From Exophiala sp. HKRS030 (taxonomy: Eukaryota > Ascomycota > Eurotiomycetes > Chaetothyriales > Herpotrichiellaceae): a stretch of DNA of 64,000 nucleotides. The notes under the pieces were generated by a model. The model had not been told where the DNA came from, did not search any database, and saw only the letters and a program-made list of their open reading frames with translations. Both the position numbers and the translations under genes were made by a program. Position 1 is the first letter of the stretch, and every line of letters starts with the position of its first letter. Of the stretch, positions 10,329-23,495 are shown piece after piece. The stretch covers positions 4,340,001-4,404,000 of the forward strand of contig JAHWDD010000006.1 of the NCBI GenBank assembly GCA_023897205.1, read 5' to 3'.

Positions 10329-13300
10329 GGTGTAAGATCAAACCTCGATGACATGGCCCGAGTACCAGGCAGTGGTGCATAGAGCATACAATGTAGAGCT
10401 TGACGGAGAGAAGAATTGAAATGTATACATTGCTGATTATCTCACAAAGTTGCCCTTGAACGCGTGAAAAAAGGTTATGAATACCTCCCGTGTGTTTTTC
10501 ACCAGCCTCTGGCCCTCTTCCGAATGCCATTGATGACTTACCCAAGAATAGGGTTGAGTGCGGGCACAGAGCATCGAGAGGGGCGTTCGGTAAATCTCCA
10601 CCTGGCGCTCTCATTTGCTGGCAACAAGAGGACCAAAGGCCAAGACCGAGTTACAAGACGAGAATAGCATAGTGTGTGTTCTGTGGTGGGGACCAAGCTG
10701 AAGATTCAGAGAAGGCGTTCGAAAGGAGAGAGCGGGTGGCTTGAGAATTTGGTTGATCGAGCTTGAAGAAAGGTGTTGCGGGGCTTAGGAGAAAGGGATG
10801 AGAGCTACCATTTGGGTTCTTGGTGGTGAAACAGGCTGGACCGAAGCACCGACCACGGCGGTACTGGTACGTGGTACGGAGTACGAAATAGACTTGTCGT
10901 GTGTAGATTTTTGGATGGGCCAAATTCTAGTTGGCTCGATGTGCTGCATATCATTCAGTTCTGTGCCACACAGAGCAGAGTTTGGAGTTGAGCCTCTTGG
11001 AGTGACGGGATGTTGGATCTGCCATGTTGTGTCAAATCTGATCGAATTCTCCGAACATTCTGACATTTCCAAGTGGCCCGTGTTGGGTGGATGGCATGGC
11101 AGATGTACAACATTGTCAATTCATGCCGTGGGACAGAGGCTGCATGGAGGGATCTTGCATTTGTGTACGTACTACGGAGTCCCTGTACTGTAGGCTGTGG
11201 CACTCTACCAGCCGTGCCATCTTTCCGTCTGGGTTACTCCGGTCTCCGTAGAAGGTCGAGTGGACGGAGTAGATGCGAAGGACTTATCAATCCTCGCAAG
11301 CCCAAAACCTTGGTAGCGAGAGACGATTATGATAAAGTTTGCTCGCTGCTCCACCGGTGTTGACTCGAGAATACAAGAGAGGCTAGAAACTAACGCCCAC
11401 TCGGTGAGTCGGTGCTAAGTCATGGTGTTTGACTCGGGCCCGTAGTTCGCAATTGCCCTAGATGTACTCTGTACCGAGTAGACCTTGGACTTTAATGATG
11501 GAACATTTTGATTCGGTAGTCGTCTATCGACGAGTTCCTTTGGGACTTGAGATCTGGGTAATGGATACATCAAGGCTTGTGCAGCAAAATTATGATTAGG
11601 TAATATTGAATCAAGTTGATTGTGCGCGATCAAAAGAAAGCCAAGGATTTGGAAGGGTTTGGAAGGGAATCAAGGGGAAGGTGGCAAGGTGGGAAGGAGT
11701 CACGGAGTCGTGGGAGTGCAGATGGGAATATGGGAAGGTACCGGAAAAACATGCTTACCTTAAATGGGAAGGCAGGGAAGGCTTGTTAGAAGGAAGGATC
11801 GACCGGGGATCGTGTTGCGGCTAGAGATTACATTAATTGCAAATGCACGTGAAGGAGAGATCGAACGACGAACGAGCGAATGCCTTGTCAATTGTAATCC
11901 TTATTATTGTTATTGTTGTTTTGGCGATGGTGCACAGGTTGCCAAGGCATGTTATCAACCACAAAGACTCAGGCTCTAACTAACTAGGACTCTTGGACAT
12001 TTGGTGTGCTAGTTAAGGCTTCCACCCTCGTGTACGGAATAGTCTGTAGCTTTGGATTTTGTGGACATGTTACAGTCTCGGTCCTGTCGTGAAAAACCGG
12101 ATCATAGTTTGACACCTGGTCGTATTGCGGTGGTGCGGCGACTGGGTACTCGGTATATGTACGGAGATGTGCATCATGCTGGGTCTCCAAGCGTTGTTCC
12201 ACTTATGGGGCGCATCTACCCAGCAGTCACGAGTTTCAAAGCAGGACACGCTGAGTAGTCTGCACTTGGTAAGAGGTACCTGAGAAGGGACGATGATTCT
12301 GGCTGGCGGGCTAGATGGGATCTTGATCATGATTAGAGGAATGCGGATGTACCTGACGGGGAAACGCAACCAATTTCTCCATGACGCAGGAACGCTCATC
12401 TCCAGCCTGAACGAACATGTGCCATTATCAATTATCAGTTGCTCATGGTGGAAGCCAGATGAAGAAGGTGTTATCAATGATTCGCAAATGCCATCAGGAC
12501 CAGCAACCTGATACGCAGTTCTTATTGGAAGTGGTTAGATCACCCGAATCATCGCAGACTCTGTGGTTGGGATTCGTGGACGGTGGTACTGGGGGAAGAA
12601 CAAGTAGAGAGAACAGGTCCTGCACAAATGTCGGGTATGCTGTGAGTGGACAAGCGATTGAGGCACGATAGAGTTTTTTCTTTGAGGTGGGTTCGCAGAG
12701 GAACGAACAGGCTGCTGGGATCCAGGTTGACGCGATTGCGATTCGTACAGGAGAAGTCTGTACTGTGCATCACGGAGACAGAGTTACAGAGTTACAGAGT
12801 ATTCCGTACATACTATGAGACTACCGAGTACCTACAGAATACGGTAGTAGACTTGAGTACGGTACTCTGCACTCTGTAGCGCGTAGGTACGTTGGTGACT
12901 TAATCAGTGTCTACTAGCTGCGTACCTCTGTACGGAGTACTACCTCTAGACTCTTACCTTGACGCCTCTCTAACTACTGTACGGAGTACTTAGCAGTCCA
13001 AGTTCTCAGCTTGGAGAGAATGTGGCTAGCGCTGCATGGGTCGACCTACCATTTGAGAGCCTACTCACTAATGCTCACCTTAGGACTCAGCTAGTTACAT
13101 ATTCCGTGGTTGCACCCGTGTTATCGAGATCGCAAGATGACAGAATGCAACACCAAAGCATCAATCACTGCGGCTTGCATGCTTGCATGAGTCGTGCATG
13201 AATGAAACTTTGGCACCCGCTTGTGAACGGGGACCCTAGATAATGATGATATAGGAAGCTAAGTAGGTACCTAGGTACATAGGTACTGTAGGTAGTATGC

Positions 13301-13873
13301 TATAGGCAGGTGAGCTAGGTGCCTAGTTAAAGCACATAGGTACTGTAAGTACAAGTGTGCCCCGAGGAGCTTGGTTCGGGTGACGCCATGGTTACCGATT
13401 AGCCATGGGCCAGCTCTCACAACTGAAGGGTTGTAAATGTTGAAGTCATATTAGAATCACAGCGTAGTGTAAGCGTGGCCAACTTTGAACTCGCACCTAT
13501 TTCTCCTTCCTTTCTTGCTTTGGGCCAGTGAACCTTTTGACATGATATTTAGTGTACCTGCTCCCTGCTCATTGCTCATTGCCCATTGCTCATCCTGGTT
13601 GGAGGGCTTTTCCGAATCCGCGTGGAAGAGGACGACAGGTGCCAAAAGCTGCAGGTGGCATGTGGACCCCCCGCACCATCCCAATCACGGCGGGCAGAGA
13701 GTGACGGCCCCGGCGTGCCCCGGCGTGCCCCAGCTATTCTATCACTCTTTAGGCTTGCCTTGGCCCCTCTCGCCCCTCTGCTCTCAGGCTTATGCAGGTC
13801 TTTGACGGCTCGTCTCCACCGGAACATGAAGCCCGCAGCAGGCCAATGCAGCGTCTTCTGGGAGCGGCGTCCG

Positions 13874-13897
13874 CAGCAGCAGCAGCAGCAGCAGCAG
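13874..13897. repeat. (CAG)8 trinucleotide repeat followed by GAG-CAG-GAG
   Basis: Eight uninterrupted CAG triplets in non-coding DNA. The surrounding open frames lack any conserved sequence, so I treat it as a microsatellite and not a polyglutamine tract. Confidence 0.85.
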
Positions 13898-14227
13898 GAG
13901 CAGGAGCACCACTAGTAACAGTACCGCAATGTCCACCCAGGATCAAGGACTAAACTACTCTACTCAGCTAGTGCTGGACTCCTCAGTACCGACTAATGAG
14001 TTAGGTATGTAGGTGATGGGCGTGACTGGCTGATTCAAGTGGCCCTTCGGCTTAGGTGACTGGGATTCAATGCTGGAGTGCTACTGTACCGTGTGTACCT
14101 TACAGGCGCACGAGTTCTACGCCTGCTCCCCTCGGACCTCTCCCCCTGGCATTGATCACTTCTACTCTTTTCCTCTCGTCTGCCCCGCGGCCGAGAGGGT
14201 CCTGAGGTCCTCCACCTCATCCATACC

Positions 14228-14260
14228 CATGCTTCATGCTTCATGCTTCATGCTTCATGC
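14228..14260. repeat. (CATGCTT)4-5 tandem repeat
   Basis: Four full 7-bp CATGCTT units plus CATGC, in the large spacer upstream of the RasGEF gene. Confidence 0.85.
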
Positions 14261-15598
14261 CCCATGTCCTGGCCCTTGCACTTGCCCTTGCCCTTCGTTC
14301 CCTTGTCCTAATCCTTCTTTCTCTTAGGGAGCCTACGGAGTACAGACTTTCGCGTGGATAATACCAAAGCCACCAAAGCCACCTAAGCAACCCGTCTAAC
14401 TATCAAGTATCCAACCTGTGTGATCACCTAACCACCTAACCACTTAACTACCTAACTACCTAACCAGCATACTTCCGCCGCAACATGATGGCCTGCTTCC
14501 ACTGTCACACAGCATCTGCCATCTGCCATCGACCATCCATGAACCCACTCCTTGTACTCCATACATATGTAGGTACTAACTAGGTGTGTAATCTGTACCG
14601 AGTACTATGGAGTCGTGGTAGTCTACCCACTATGAAACTTCTCTGACATTACCTCACTCGGCATTTTACCTGCGAGACGGCGACTTGTCACGTACTAGTT
14701 AGTAGCCACCTAGCCTCCTAGCCTCTGGGTACGTAACGGAGAGGGAGGGAGGTAGGGAGGTAGGGAGGTAGGCCCTTAGGCACTAACTTAGTCGACCTTC
14801 CGTCGCGGGTCACGGTCTACCGTCGACGCATGGAAGCAATTCACACTCAAACCAGGCAGGCACAAGACAAGAACCGAGGAGACGTACCTGCCTTACCTGC
14901 TTGCTCGTCCGCTCTGGAGCCACATCCACATCCACCTCCACCAACACAACCACCACCACCATCACCACGTATCCCAAAACTTTCCCGAAAAAAACCATGT
15001 TCAATTGCTCCTTTCCTCTCCACGTCACGACAAACTTCCATCTCTCGTCCTTTGTCCTTTGTAGTCCATACTCCCACTCTCCAACTAGTCACTATACCGC
15101 ATTGCTGCTTCCAATTCCTAAAACCCTGAAAGCTACCGGATAGATCTTTCAGTTCCCCTACTCGGCTTTGCCAACACAACTAACCTGACCACTTGGGTTT
15201 CATCCTCCCACCACATACCACCTCTCTCCGAGACCAGACCAAATTCATCCATACTGACTCCTGGCGAACAAATTTCTCGAGGGTTCCAGAGACTCTCAAG
15301 TCCTCGTCACCACCTCAGACTTGGTCACTGGGTCCTACGACCTACTGTCTCTACCACCCCTTCAACCCTCGATTCTTCAAGCATTTGATTCATCTCGTTC
15401 AGGACCCATTCACTTGGCGTTCTGAGAATTCTCTCCAAACACACATGATCTCTACCACGGTCCAGTTTCAGGAGTCCAACAGACTTCTGGTCTCGGTGGC
15501 TTGCCGTCCCCTGCCTCTAATCCTCTACCTGAGCCATGACAGTTTACCTGCCATGAAGTCCCATTAAGACTCAACATCAAGCTCCAAAACCCACCGAT

Positions 15599-18500
15599 AT
15601 GGATTCCCGTTCCTCCAAATACCGGTCCCTCGACGCCAAAGGTTCAACCCCACCTTCCAAACCCCGGGATCGCCATAACTCGGCCCCCTCGAGTGATCGT
15701 CAAAAGTCTCAGCATTCGAGACGACCATCTGCGACATCTAAACCCTCAGACTCGGCCAGCAAAGCCTCAAAACCCGTTTCTCGTGACGATCCAACAGCTT
15801 TGCCAGATCGGACCGCTGGCAAGACGCGCAAGCCTGACCGCCACCACACCGCGAGCCAGTCTCTCGAAGCCAAGCCGACCCGAAAGGTACGTCGTTCTAA
15901 TTTCTTCCTGAATTCACCCAGCTTTCCTCGCTCAGCCTCAATCTGCCGCAATCTGCGTGGCCTTCTCATCCCTCTCCACTCTGTCCATTCCTTCTGTTGT
16001 TGACTCAAATTGATGCAGGCTACGGATTCAGATAATTGCCCAGTCATAAACGTTCTGATCATTGGTGCGCCAAACTGTGGCAAGACAAGCTTCATTCGAA
16101 ACACCCTCGACTCAAAACTGCAGTCCTCTGGAACCAGCACCTCTTCTGCACGAGTCGTCCTCACAGAACAGCTTTATTCAGTACGTTTCTTGGAGCTTGA
16201 GATCGACGATGTCGACTTTAGCAGCGACCGCCGAATCATCTGGCCAGCATCTGTAGATGGAGAGCCTTTCCCAGATGTGGATGCAGTCTTCTGTGTATAT
16301 GATGCTTCTGACAGAGACAGTGTCGCTGCTGTTCCAACAGCCTTGAGTAAGCTCCTTCCAAACCTGTTCCAGCGGGCCCCAAGCCGCCTGCTCCCGTTTC
16401 AATCTGACTGACACGACTTCCACAGCCTCCATGACCAATACTGGCGTTCGCTGTATGCTGGTGGCATCAAAATGCGACAGGCCAGAATCTGAGGACATCA
16501 GAGCACGCTTCCACGAACAGGTTCGTCGAAATCTTGCCACCATTGCAGTGGCAGAAGTCTCCATCAAGACCCCGGAGAATACCAGACGACATTTTCTGGC
16601 CATGTTGCATCGAATCGTCTCTTCTCCGAAAGGTAAGTCTAAATCCCATGCACTCCTGAGCAGGCTGCCATCCTTCGATCTGGTGGTGGGAGTTATTTAC
16701 TACAAATCTGCTGCACCACATCTACTTTCATTGCTTGGAGTTGGAGTCTGGACTGACCTGGTGTCCAGTATTAAGTAGGTCTTCAGCCGCATCGCCGCGT
16801 CACAAGTCCACACAGCATACAAATCCGAGGGCAACTTCGCCAAAGACAAGTCGAAGTCGAAGTCGATCAAACAACAGATTGCGCGTATCAAAGTCCAAAG
16901 AACTGCTTCTCAACATGTCTCACAGACCTGCCATTATCGAATCTGCAGACGAGGAGACGGAAACTTCCTCGGCCGAGGAAGATCCTCAATCCAAACATCA
17001 GAAGACCAGGCTTAGGTTGGACACAACCAAGCTGTCCGAGCCTCACCAGCGCCCCAATATCCCGGATACGCCAGATTCTTCTGAGGAGCAGACCAGCCGA
17101 ATCAGGTCCCCGATAAATAGCACTTCAACCGCTGTCCCAGAAACACCTGATTCATGCTACGTTAAATCGATGCTGAGACGATCGTCGGCTGAAACCGCCG
17201 ATAGTCGTGTGCACCAAACTTTCCTGAACATGGACGAAGAAAACGATCAGGCTACCGAAAAGCCTGACGGTCATCTGGAGTCGAGCACTGATGGCACTGT
17301 AGCTGATGAGAACGCTAAACAAGATGCTGGGGTACCTTTGAGAAGCTTGGTCGCAAAACTTCTTGTCCTACCCGCCAATAAAAGCGACTCGAAATTTGTC
17401 CCTTCATTCTTATGCTTATACCGCGCATTCACGACACCCCAAAAGTTGCTCCTCGCCATCATTGATCAGTTCATGGAGGTTGACAAATCTCAAATGGTTC
17501 ATTTTACCAAAGTTGCAGAAATGCTCCGGTATCTTCAAGTATTGGCTCAGTGGACTGCAACTTATCCGGGAGATTTCGCAAGTGGACCCGCCCGAGATAC
17601 TGCAGTCCCATTCATACAGAGCATTGAGACCAGTAAAGTGTTTGCTCCTGCTGCACGAGAAATCAGCAACAATTTGCAAACATTGATCGCGGATGAAGAC
17701 GCGGACTGGGCGTACGATGATTCGCCGGCTACTTCAGGAGGTAAAGGTCAGTCATCTGGTTCGAAAAAGGCCACACAAGCTTCATCGAGCTCAACACCTC
17801 ACTCCGAGACTAACATTTCTGCAGCAGTAGCGCAAAAGCCGGCCACTGATATAGATGACAGTGACGAAGATGGGGATGGGACAAACTCATCAACGCGAAA
17901 CTCAGGAGCGCCTTCGGCTTCGTCCAGTATCACCAAAATTCACCATTCCTCTAGTCAATCTTATACAAATCTGATGCAGCTCGAGAGTGCAAAGCTGCAA
18001 GCCCAGCGGTACAAGCCTGTACCCCATATCCGCCTCAGTAAATATCAATGGCGTTATTTTATGGAATTGCCCATCGATGATCTTGCACGAGAAATTACCC
18101 GGATAGACTGGACAATGTATTCCGCCATTCGACCACGAGACTTCGTTCGACACGTCAGCCTCACCACAGAACAAAAACGAAAGTCTCGACAGGTCGACAA
18201 CATTGGTATCATGGTCAAACAATTCAATCATCTTGCGTTATTTGTATCCGGCATGATCTTGCTTAGAGATAAGCCCAAACACAGGGCCAAGGCTCTGGAA
18301 AAGTTTATGGCACTGGCTTGGAAAGTCCGGCAACTCAACAACTACAACTCTCTCGGCGCAATCGTCGCAGGAATCAGCGGTCACGAAATCTCTCGACTGA
18401 GCTCGACGAGAGATTTGATTCCATCTGATGCTCAGAAGCAATTCATGAGGCTCACAATACTGATGGGAATTTCTCGATCACACGCAGCATATCGCATGGC

Positions 18501-18904
18501 TTGGGACAATTCTTCCAGTGAACGAATTCCTTTCCTTCCATTGATCAGGCAAGATCTTACCATGGCCGCTTCTGCAAACCCGACCTTCATAGGCTCCAAC
18601 ATCAACTGGAAAAAGTTCGAGATCATGGGAGATGTAATTGTCAGTGTGCAGAAGAGCTTAGAAACACCATACTCTTTCAGCCAACGCACGCATCATACTG
18701 ATGAAATAATCAAGCTGATTCTCGAAACCAAAATTGTAGATGATTCAGAGGTATGTCATGGTCATTACCGTACTTGGCACTTGGACAATACTCACACAAC
18801 TTTAGGACTCTGCAGATCCTCGAAGTGAATTATACGACAGAAGTGTACAAGTTGAACCCACTGGAGCTGATCCAAGGAAGAAATTTGACTGGTTACGGCG
18901 TTAA
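15599..18904 (+). CDS. RasGEF (Cdc25-type) protein with N-terminal degenerate Ras-like GTPase domain
   Basis: Five exons: 15599-15886, 16019-16346, 16426-16632, 16769-18750 and 18806-18904, with all phases consistent, encode 967 aa. Residues 1-95 are basic and disordered. Residues ~103-260 form a P-loop GTPase-like domain: G1 GAPNCGKT (112-119), G4 SKCD (220-223), and FCVYDASDRDSV between them; the G3 DxxG motif is not recognisable. A Ser-rich linker is followed by a RasGEF_N domain near residues 460-560 (VPLRSLVAKLLVLPANKSDS). The catalytic RasGEF domain (~690-930) contains YQWRYFMELPIDDLAREIT and AWKVRQLNNYNSLGAIVAGI. Family knowledge: Cdc25-type domains load GTP on Ras/Rap proteins at membranes. 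The target is unknown; a Ras- or Rsr1-type GTPase is likely. Confidence 0.9.
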
Positions 18905-19786
18905 TGCTGAGTGCCCGGACGAGTTACGACAAATCCAAAAGCGCAAAAATGGCTCGACAAGGCTTTGAAATCGATTAAAAAGCCAAAAGGGTGAACAAAT
19001 TCGGTTGGTGACGAAATCCCATGATTTCACGACGACTGTGCAGATAACCCTGGGAGGTTGTCTAACGCGCGGCAATTACGACAATGTGATGATTGAAAAG
19101 ACTTAATGACGTTGCAAATAAATGGAAATGGATGCGGGCTAGGCATCCACAGAGACGGAAAATGTTTGTTATGTCGTGCATTTGATTCGGCATGGATATG
19201 GAGAGAGAAGTTTGTACAGACGCCTTACAGAGACTTGTCAAATACTCAAATGGCAGAACATAGCATTGGTGTTGACAGATATACAGGTATGAGAGATATG
19301 AATATAGAGCAAAGTATGACAATGTGTCTACCGGTAGGTAAGAAAGCCGCCCAATTAAAAACCCACTTACTCCTATGAACTCTGCAACGTTTGCATGCCA
19401 TGAAGAAAGTGCGGATAAGCTTTCCGCAAGCTCGTCTTCTTCCAGAACTGCCAGCGGACAAAGTCGTGAAGAAAGATGTCCGACTCTTCCCACCGAGAAG
19501 ACTCTGCAAACTCGTAGGTCGAAATGAACAGGCTGATCGAACGAAAGCATGATGGTATAGCCAGATCAGTCGAATGACGCCGCATAAAAGCAAGAAAGAG
19601 AATCACTGACTGGAACACAAAGGATAACAATCAGCTGCCACACGACAGGCAGAGGCATTCGTCGACACATTTGTGCAATGCCCACAATCCTCTCCTAACT
19701 AACGGTGAGACTGTGAGTGAATATCGAACATCCATCGCCCCGCAAGGCTTCCTTCTCCCTCTCCCTCTCCCTGACCCTGACCTTCT

Positions 19787-19802
19787 CCCTAACCCTAACC
19801 CC
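19787..19802. repeat. Short interstitial telomere-like tract (CCCTAA)
   Basis: Two full CCCTAA units plus CCCC, preceded by degenerate CCCTGACC and CTCCCT units. The tract is flanked on both sides by ordinary sequence and distant housekeeping genes, so it is interstitial and not a chromosome end. Confidence 0.7.
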
Positions 19803-19880
19803 TGTCCTGGCGTCTCTGCACGACTGCACGACCGTTGACTACGGAGCTACTGCCACTCACTCACTCACTCAATGACTACC

Positions 19881-19920
19881 TAGTTAGTTGGTTGGTTGGT
19901 TGGTTAGTTAGTTAGTTAGT
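19881..19920. repeat. (GTTG)n/(GTTA)n microsatellite
   Basis: A tetranucleotide array that switches from TAGT to GGTT and back to TAGT units, in the intergenic region downstream of the RasGEF gene. Confidence 0.85.
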
Positions 19921-21874
19921 TACTCTTACTCTGACCAAGGATATACTCCGTAGGTCGAGTCACGACTCCTGCAGTCGAGTCGTCGAGTCGTCGCATCGCA
20001 TCAGAACCTAGTTCTAAACTAACTAGCTATGTACCGTGCCTAACTAACTGTTCAATACAGGAGAGACCATGTTAGGAATCCAACCCCGTAGAACAAATGG
20101 AGAACAGAGGAGGGAATCGAAAACGAGTCGCACCGCTGCCCCCAGCCCACTCCAACTCCGCTTCCGCTTCCCTCTCCATCTCCATGCTCCCCCTTTTTCC
20201 TAAGCGATCTAGGGATTGTATGTACTGTACTGTAGGTTGACGAAACGTGTTAGGACTCGGAGATTCAAAGGCCGGGGTGAAAACCTCGATGGCTTGGTGC
20301 AGTTCAGTGGAGTCCAGTTCAGTTCAGTTCAGTGCATTTCAAACGGGAATGTTCCTTTTGTGCCTCGGCAAAATCGGTATTTCGCTTCGAGAAATAGGGG
20401 GAAGGAAGGAATGGAAGGCAGGAGAAAAGACATGTGAGGGTTGTGACTCGTGAGCAACGAAAAAAGGAAAGGACGGTGTAGGGTTCGAGGTTGCGGACAG
20501 ACAGACAGATAGAACGAGCAGGATGGCCTGGAAGTTCTGCCTCGCCCCGAGGTTTGACGGGAAGGCATGATGGCATGGCATGGGCCGTGCCATCCGTCCG
20601 TCCATCTTGTTTTGCTCTGCGACCAATCAAAAAGGAGGGGTTTGATGGATGAGTCGCAATCTTTTTTTTACTTTTGTGCGGAAGTCATTCTCCCGCGGCG
20701 TAGTGGAAAGTATGTCGATCGATGCAGGATTTGGTTCTATGGATGTCTTTCACGGATGTCTACTAGGGTGTCATGTGCGGTGTCTCCAGGTTTCGATGTG
20801 AGGGCACGACGCGATGCGATGCGATGTGGGTTAATTAGTTAGTTAGTCTTTTTGTAGAAGAGACACCGAGGTTCGAGCGTCCGTGTTCGTTTGAGCAAGG
20901 TTTTCGTCCCGACCCAACTTCATGGCTAAAACGGAGCAGGAGGTGTGATTTTTCTAAATTGGGCCCTCAACGGCAGAAACTGGTAGTGTGATCTTGCTTT
21001 TTGGAGGTCTTCTCACGGTACGGAACAGTTTGCAACTGTGGTTGCCTGCAGGCAATGTGTACAAAAGTTGGATGGAGTAAAGTAGTGTGACAATAAGCAC
21101 CTCATGCATGTGATAAATGTGCTTCAGGCTTCAGCATATCATCCTGCATCCGCAACTCTTCAGGCACAAGTACAATGATACGGTACAAGCGAGTCCGGGG
21201 TGAATGGGGCCGGGGTAATTTGTGGTCAGTGAGTCAACGGCGCATGACGAAACGGTGAGAAAAAAGTGTGGAGTATGTACTCCGGATTTGGACCGACCGT
21301 ATTTTTGATAGAAGAAAAATTTGATCCCGTTGTCTGCTTTCTGTCCTGGGTTCGTCCGGCATGTGCCTCGCTCCCGAGGACCCGCACCGCACACCGGCAA
21401 TTGAGAGGTGGCCTTAGACTCCAAACTAGAGGATTGAAGACCTTACCGTGGCCAGAATAAGACGCACAACCAGCAGGGTGTAGCGGCCCTCGCCATTATC
21501 AAAGATGATTCCATCCTTTTCGGGTAGGTCGCGCCTACGGAGTACAGTGTTGGACCGGATAAATGCCAAGCCCCGCAATGTTGATTGGTTCGTTCGGGTG
21601 TTTCGAACTTTCGATGCATTCAGGGGGGTGGAGTGGTCGTGTCGTCCGAAACGACATGCAGCTGTTCTCATTTATCCAGGACTTTTGGCCCGAGGCGTAG
21701 ACTAGGGAATTTCCATCTCTTGCAGTTGAAGTAGGCTAAGTCCATTATTCAAGAAGGGCTGTGCTCATGCGAAACCCTAGTATTCGAACAAGACTACCCC
21801 AGGCTGGAATTCTTCCGGACTATTCTTCGGGTCGGAACGAAAAACCAAGGCTTGGACATGGCTTGCACCGCCGG

Positions 21875-22998
21875 CTAGTCATGTGCTGCTGTGGTGGTCG
21901 CCTCGGTTTGTGCTTGCTTGTTCTGCACTATGCGAAGAAGATTACGCAACAGAACGACAATGGTGACTTTGCCGATGGCCGGGACGTAAATGGAGGCTCT
22001 CTCTTTGACTTCGGGAGAAAAATTCTGAATGAGTCACCGCTAGTTAGTCTCTGTCGGAGGGCAGAAATGGATCACCAACCTTTTCACTTGAGAAGTTGAT
22101 GCACACGGCACCTTCTTTGAGTAAGTGGTTTGGAAACTTGTACTTGTCACCAGGGACACCTGTGATGACCACGTCACAGATTGGAGCACAATTTTCCAGG
22201 GTCCAGCCTTCTTTCTCTTCAACTTCATGCTTCCGCTTCCGTATCCCTGCTCCTCTGGTGAACAGTTGCACACCGGTGATGTCGACACTGTAGACAGAGG
22301 CACCGTCATTGGCCAACAGAGCAGCCAGGGGTCTTCCCACAACCTCGCTTCGATTCACAACACATATCGTACGTCCGAACAGTCTGTTCCCGTAGGGGAG
22401 AATTGGATTGTAAATGTGGAGATACTCGAGGATTTTGATCACCGCCAGCGGCGTGCAAGGTAGGATAGACTTGATAGCCTGTGCATCGTCCAAGAATCGG
22501 ATATTCTGATACATGTTGAAGATGTACTGGTGGCTCAGACCTTCAACGTCTTTACCTACATCAACAATCTGCTGTAAGTACTGATCTTGTCTGTTGTTAA
22601 ATATCGGATAGTAGACAATGATCCCGTCGACGCTTTCGTCATTGTTGCCTGCAATGATGGTCTCCTCGACATCATCCTTGGCTACTTGTAGAAGCGTGTA
22701 GGCAAAGCCACTTTGACAAAATGAAAAAGTCAGATCTTGAAGACGAAGACGAAGAAGTTTATACAGATTCAATCTTGAATGATCAGAGGTCAGCGATTCA
22801 TACTTACTTGTCTTTGGCAGTCTTTTCAGTCCAGTCTGCATATACTTTGGCAGCAGGGTCATCGTTGCCAAGGATTCCAAGGAGATGAGGTTTACGGTCG
22901 AGTTTGCCCAAGCCCGCTTGTACTTCTGCCAGAAGCCCTTTGGCGATATTATTGGCAAGAATGACCTTGCAGCCCGAGGCCGCTGCGGCGTTTGACAT
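21875..22998 (-). CDS. MTD1: Methylenetetrahydrofolate dehydrogenase (NAD+), cytosolic
   Basis: Three exons, 22998-22808, 22710-22080 and 22024-21875, encode 323 aa; introns of 97 and 55 nt carry GTAAGT and GTTGGT donors. The protein starts MSNAAAASGCKVILANNIAK and contains DESVDGIIVYYPIFNNRQDQ, the folate-binding segment SILPCTPLAVIKILEYL, and the Rossmann signature NRSEVVGRPLAALLANDGA. It ends YVPAIGKVTIVVLLRNLLRI before a short hydrophilic tail. The order and length match the monofunctional NAD-dependent Mtd1 family (yeast 320 aa) rather than the trifunctional C1-THF synthase. Family knowledge: it oxidises 5,10-methylene-THF to 5,10-methenyl-THF with NAD+, feeding cytosolic one-carbon units to purine synthesis. 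The frame is intact throughout. Confidence 0.96.
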
Positions 22999-23495
22999 GA
23001 TTACAGTCTTGCCTCAGATGTCGTCTATTTGAGTTGTTTGGTGGGCGAAAAGTTATCCTCTGGAAAAAGCACAAAACCCCAATAAAACTTTTTGATTGGC
23101 GGCACATGCTGAGGTAAACCGTAAACCTACAGCCCTTACCAGGTCTGTGCCGCTTTTAGAGGCTTCGAAACCTGTTCTTAGCATCAGCTTTCAAATTCTC
23201 TTTACTTGTCTTTTATTGGCTGGTAATATAGCGGCATGCCCAGATTGAGTCTCAAGTGAATTCAAGCACATTTTATGCGGCTAGTACGCCAACCCAAATA
23301 GGTTAATCACAAAGATGTTAGAGCGGCTCCTCTTTCACGTCTAAGCACTTTTGTTGAGAGATGCGAATGTCGATATCCATCGCTGCCGAAAAATGTAGTG
23401 CTAATCAGGGAGCATGCTGTCTAGTCGACCTATGCAGATTGTATTTTCACTCCGCTAGACGCGGGACTATCTCCTTGGCTAGTATCGTGGACTAT
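22999..23495. other. Spacer between PRP2 3' end and MTD1 5' end
   Basis: A 497-bp interval that holds the MTD1 promoter and leader and the PRP2 terminator region. No open frame or RNA motif of note. Confidence 0.5.

Larger units (their letters stand above)
10329..15598. other. 5.3 kb gene-free spacer, longest in the window
   Basis: Both flanking genes are transcribed outward from it. I see no conserved protein content in any frame; the open frames present are short and compositionally random. It contains at least six TACGGAGTA/TACTCCGTA words, stretches of TAGGTAC-type repeats (13260-13330), a CAG array, a CATGCTT array and pyrimidine-rich DNA (14900-15600) that is probably the RasGEF gene's 5' leader. 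Confidence 0.6.
18905..21874. other. 3.0 kb convergent intergenic region between the RasGEF gene and MTD1
   Basis: It lies between two 3' ends, so only 3' UTRs and terminators are expected. I find no supported gene. It holds a short telomere-like tract, TTGG/TTAG microsatellites, an AGTTC-rich repeat (about 20299-20335) and TACTCCGTA words. Confidence 0.55.

Noticed and set aside
13850..13915. Polyglutamine or polyalanine protein from the CAG array
   Set aside because: Frames on both strands across it are short and lack any conserved sequence; treated as a microsatellite.
21426..21671. 81-codon minus-strand frame downstream of MTD1
   Set aside because: No family resemblance or supporting splice context; MTD1 already ends at 21875.
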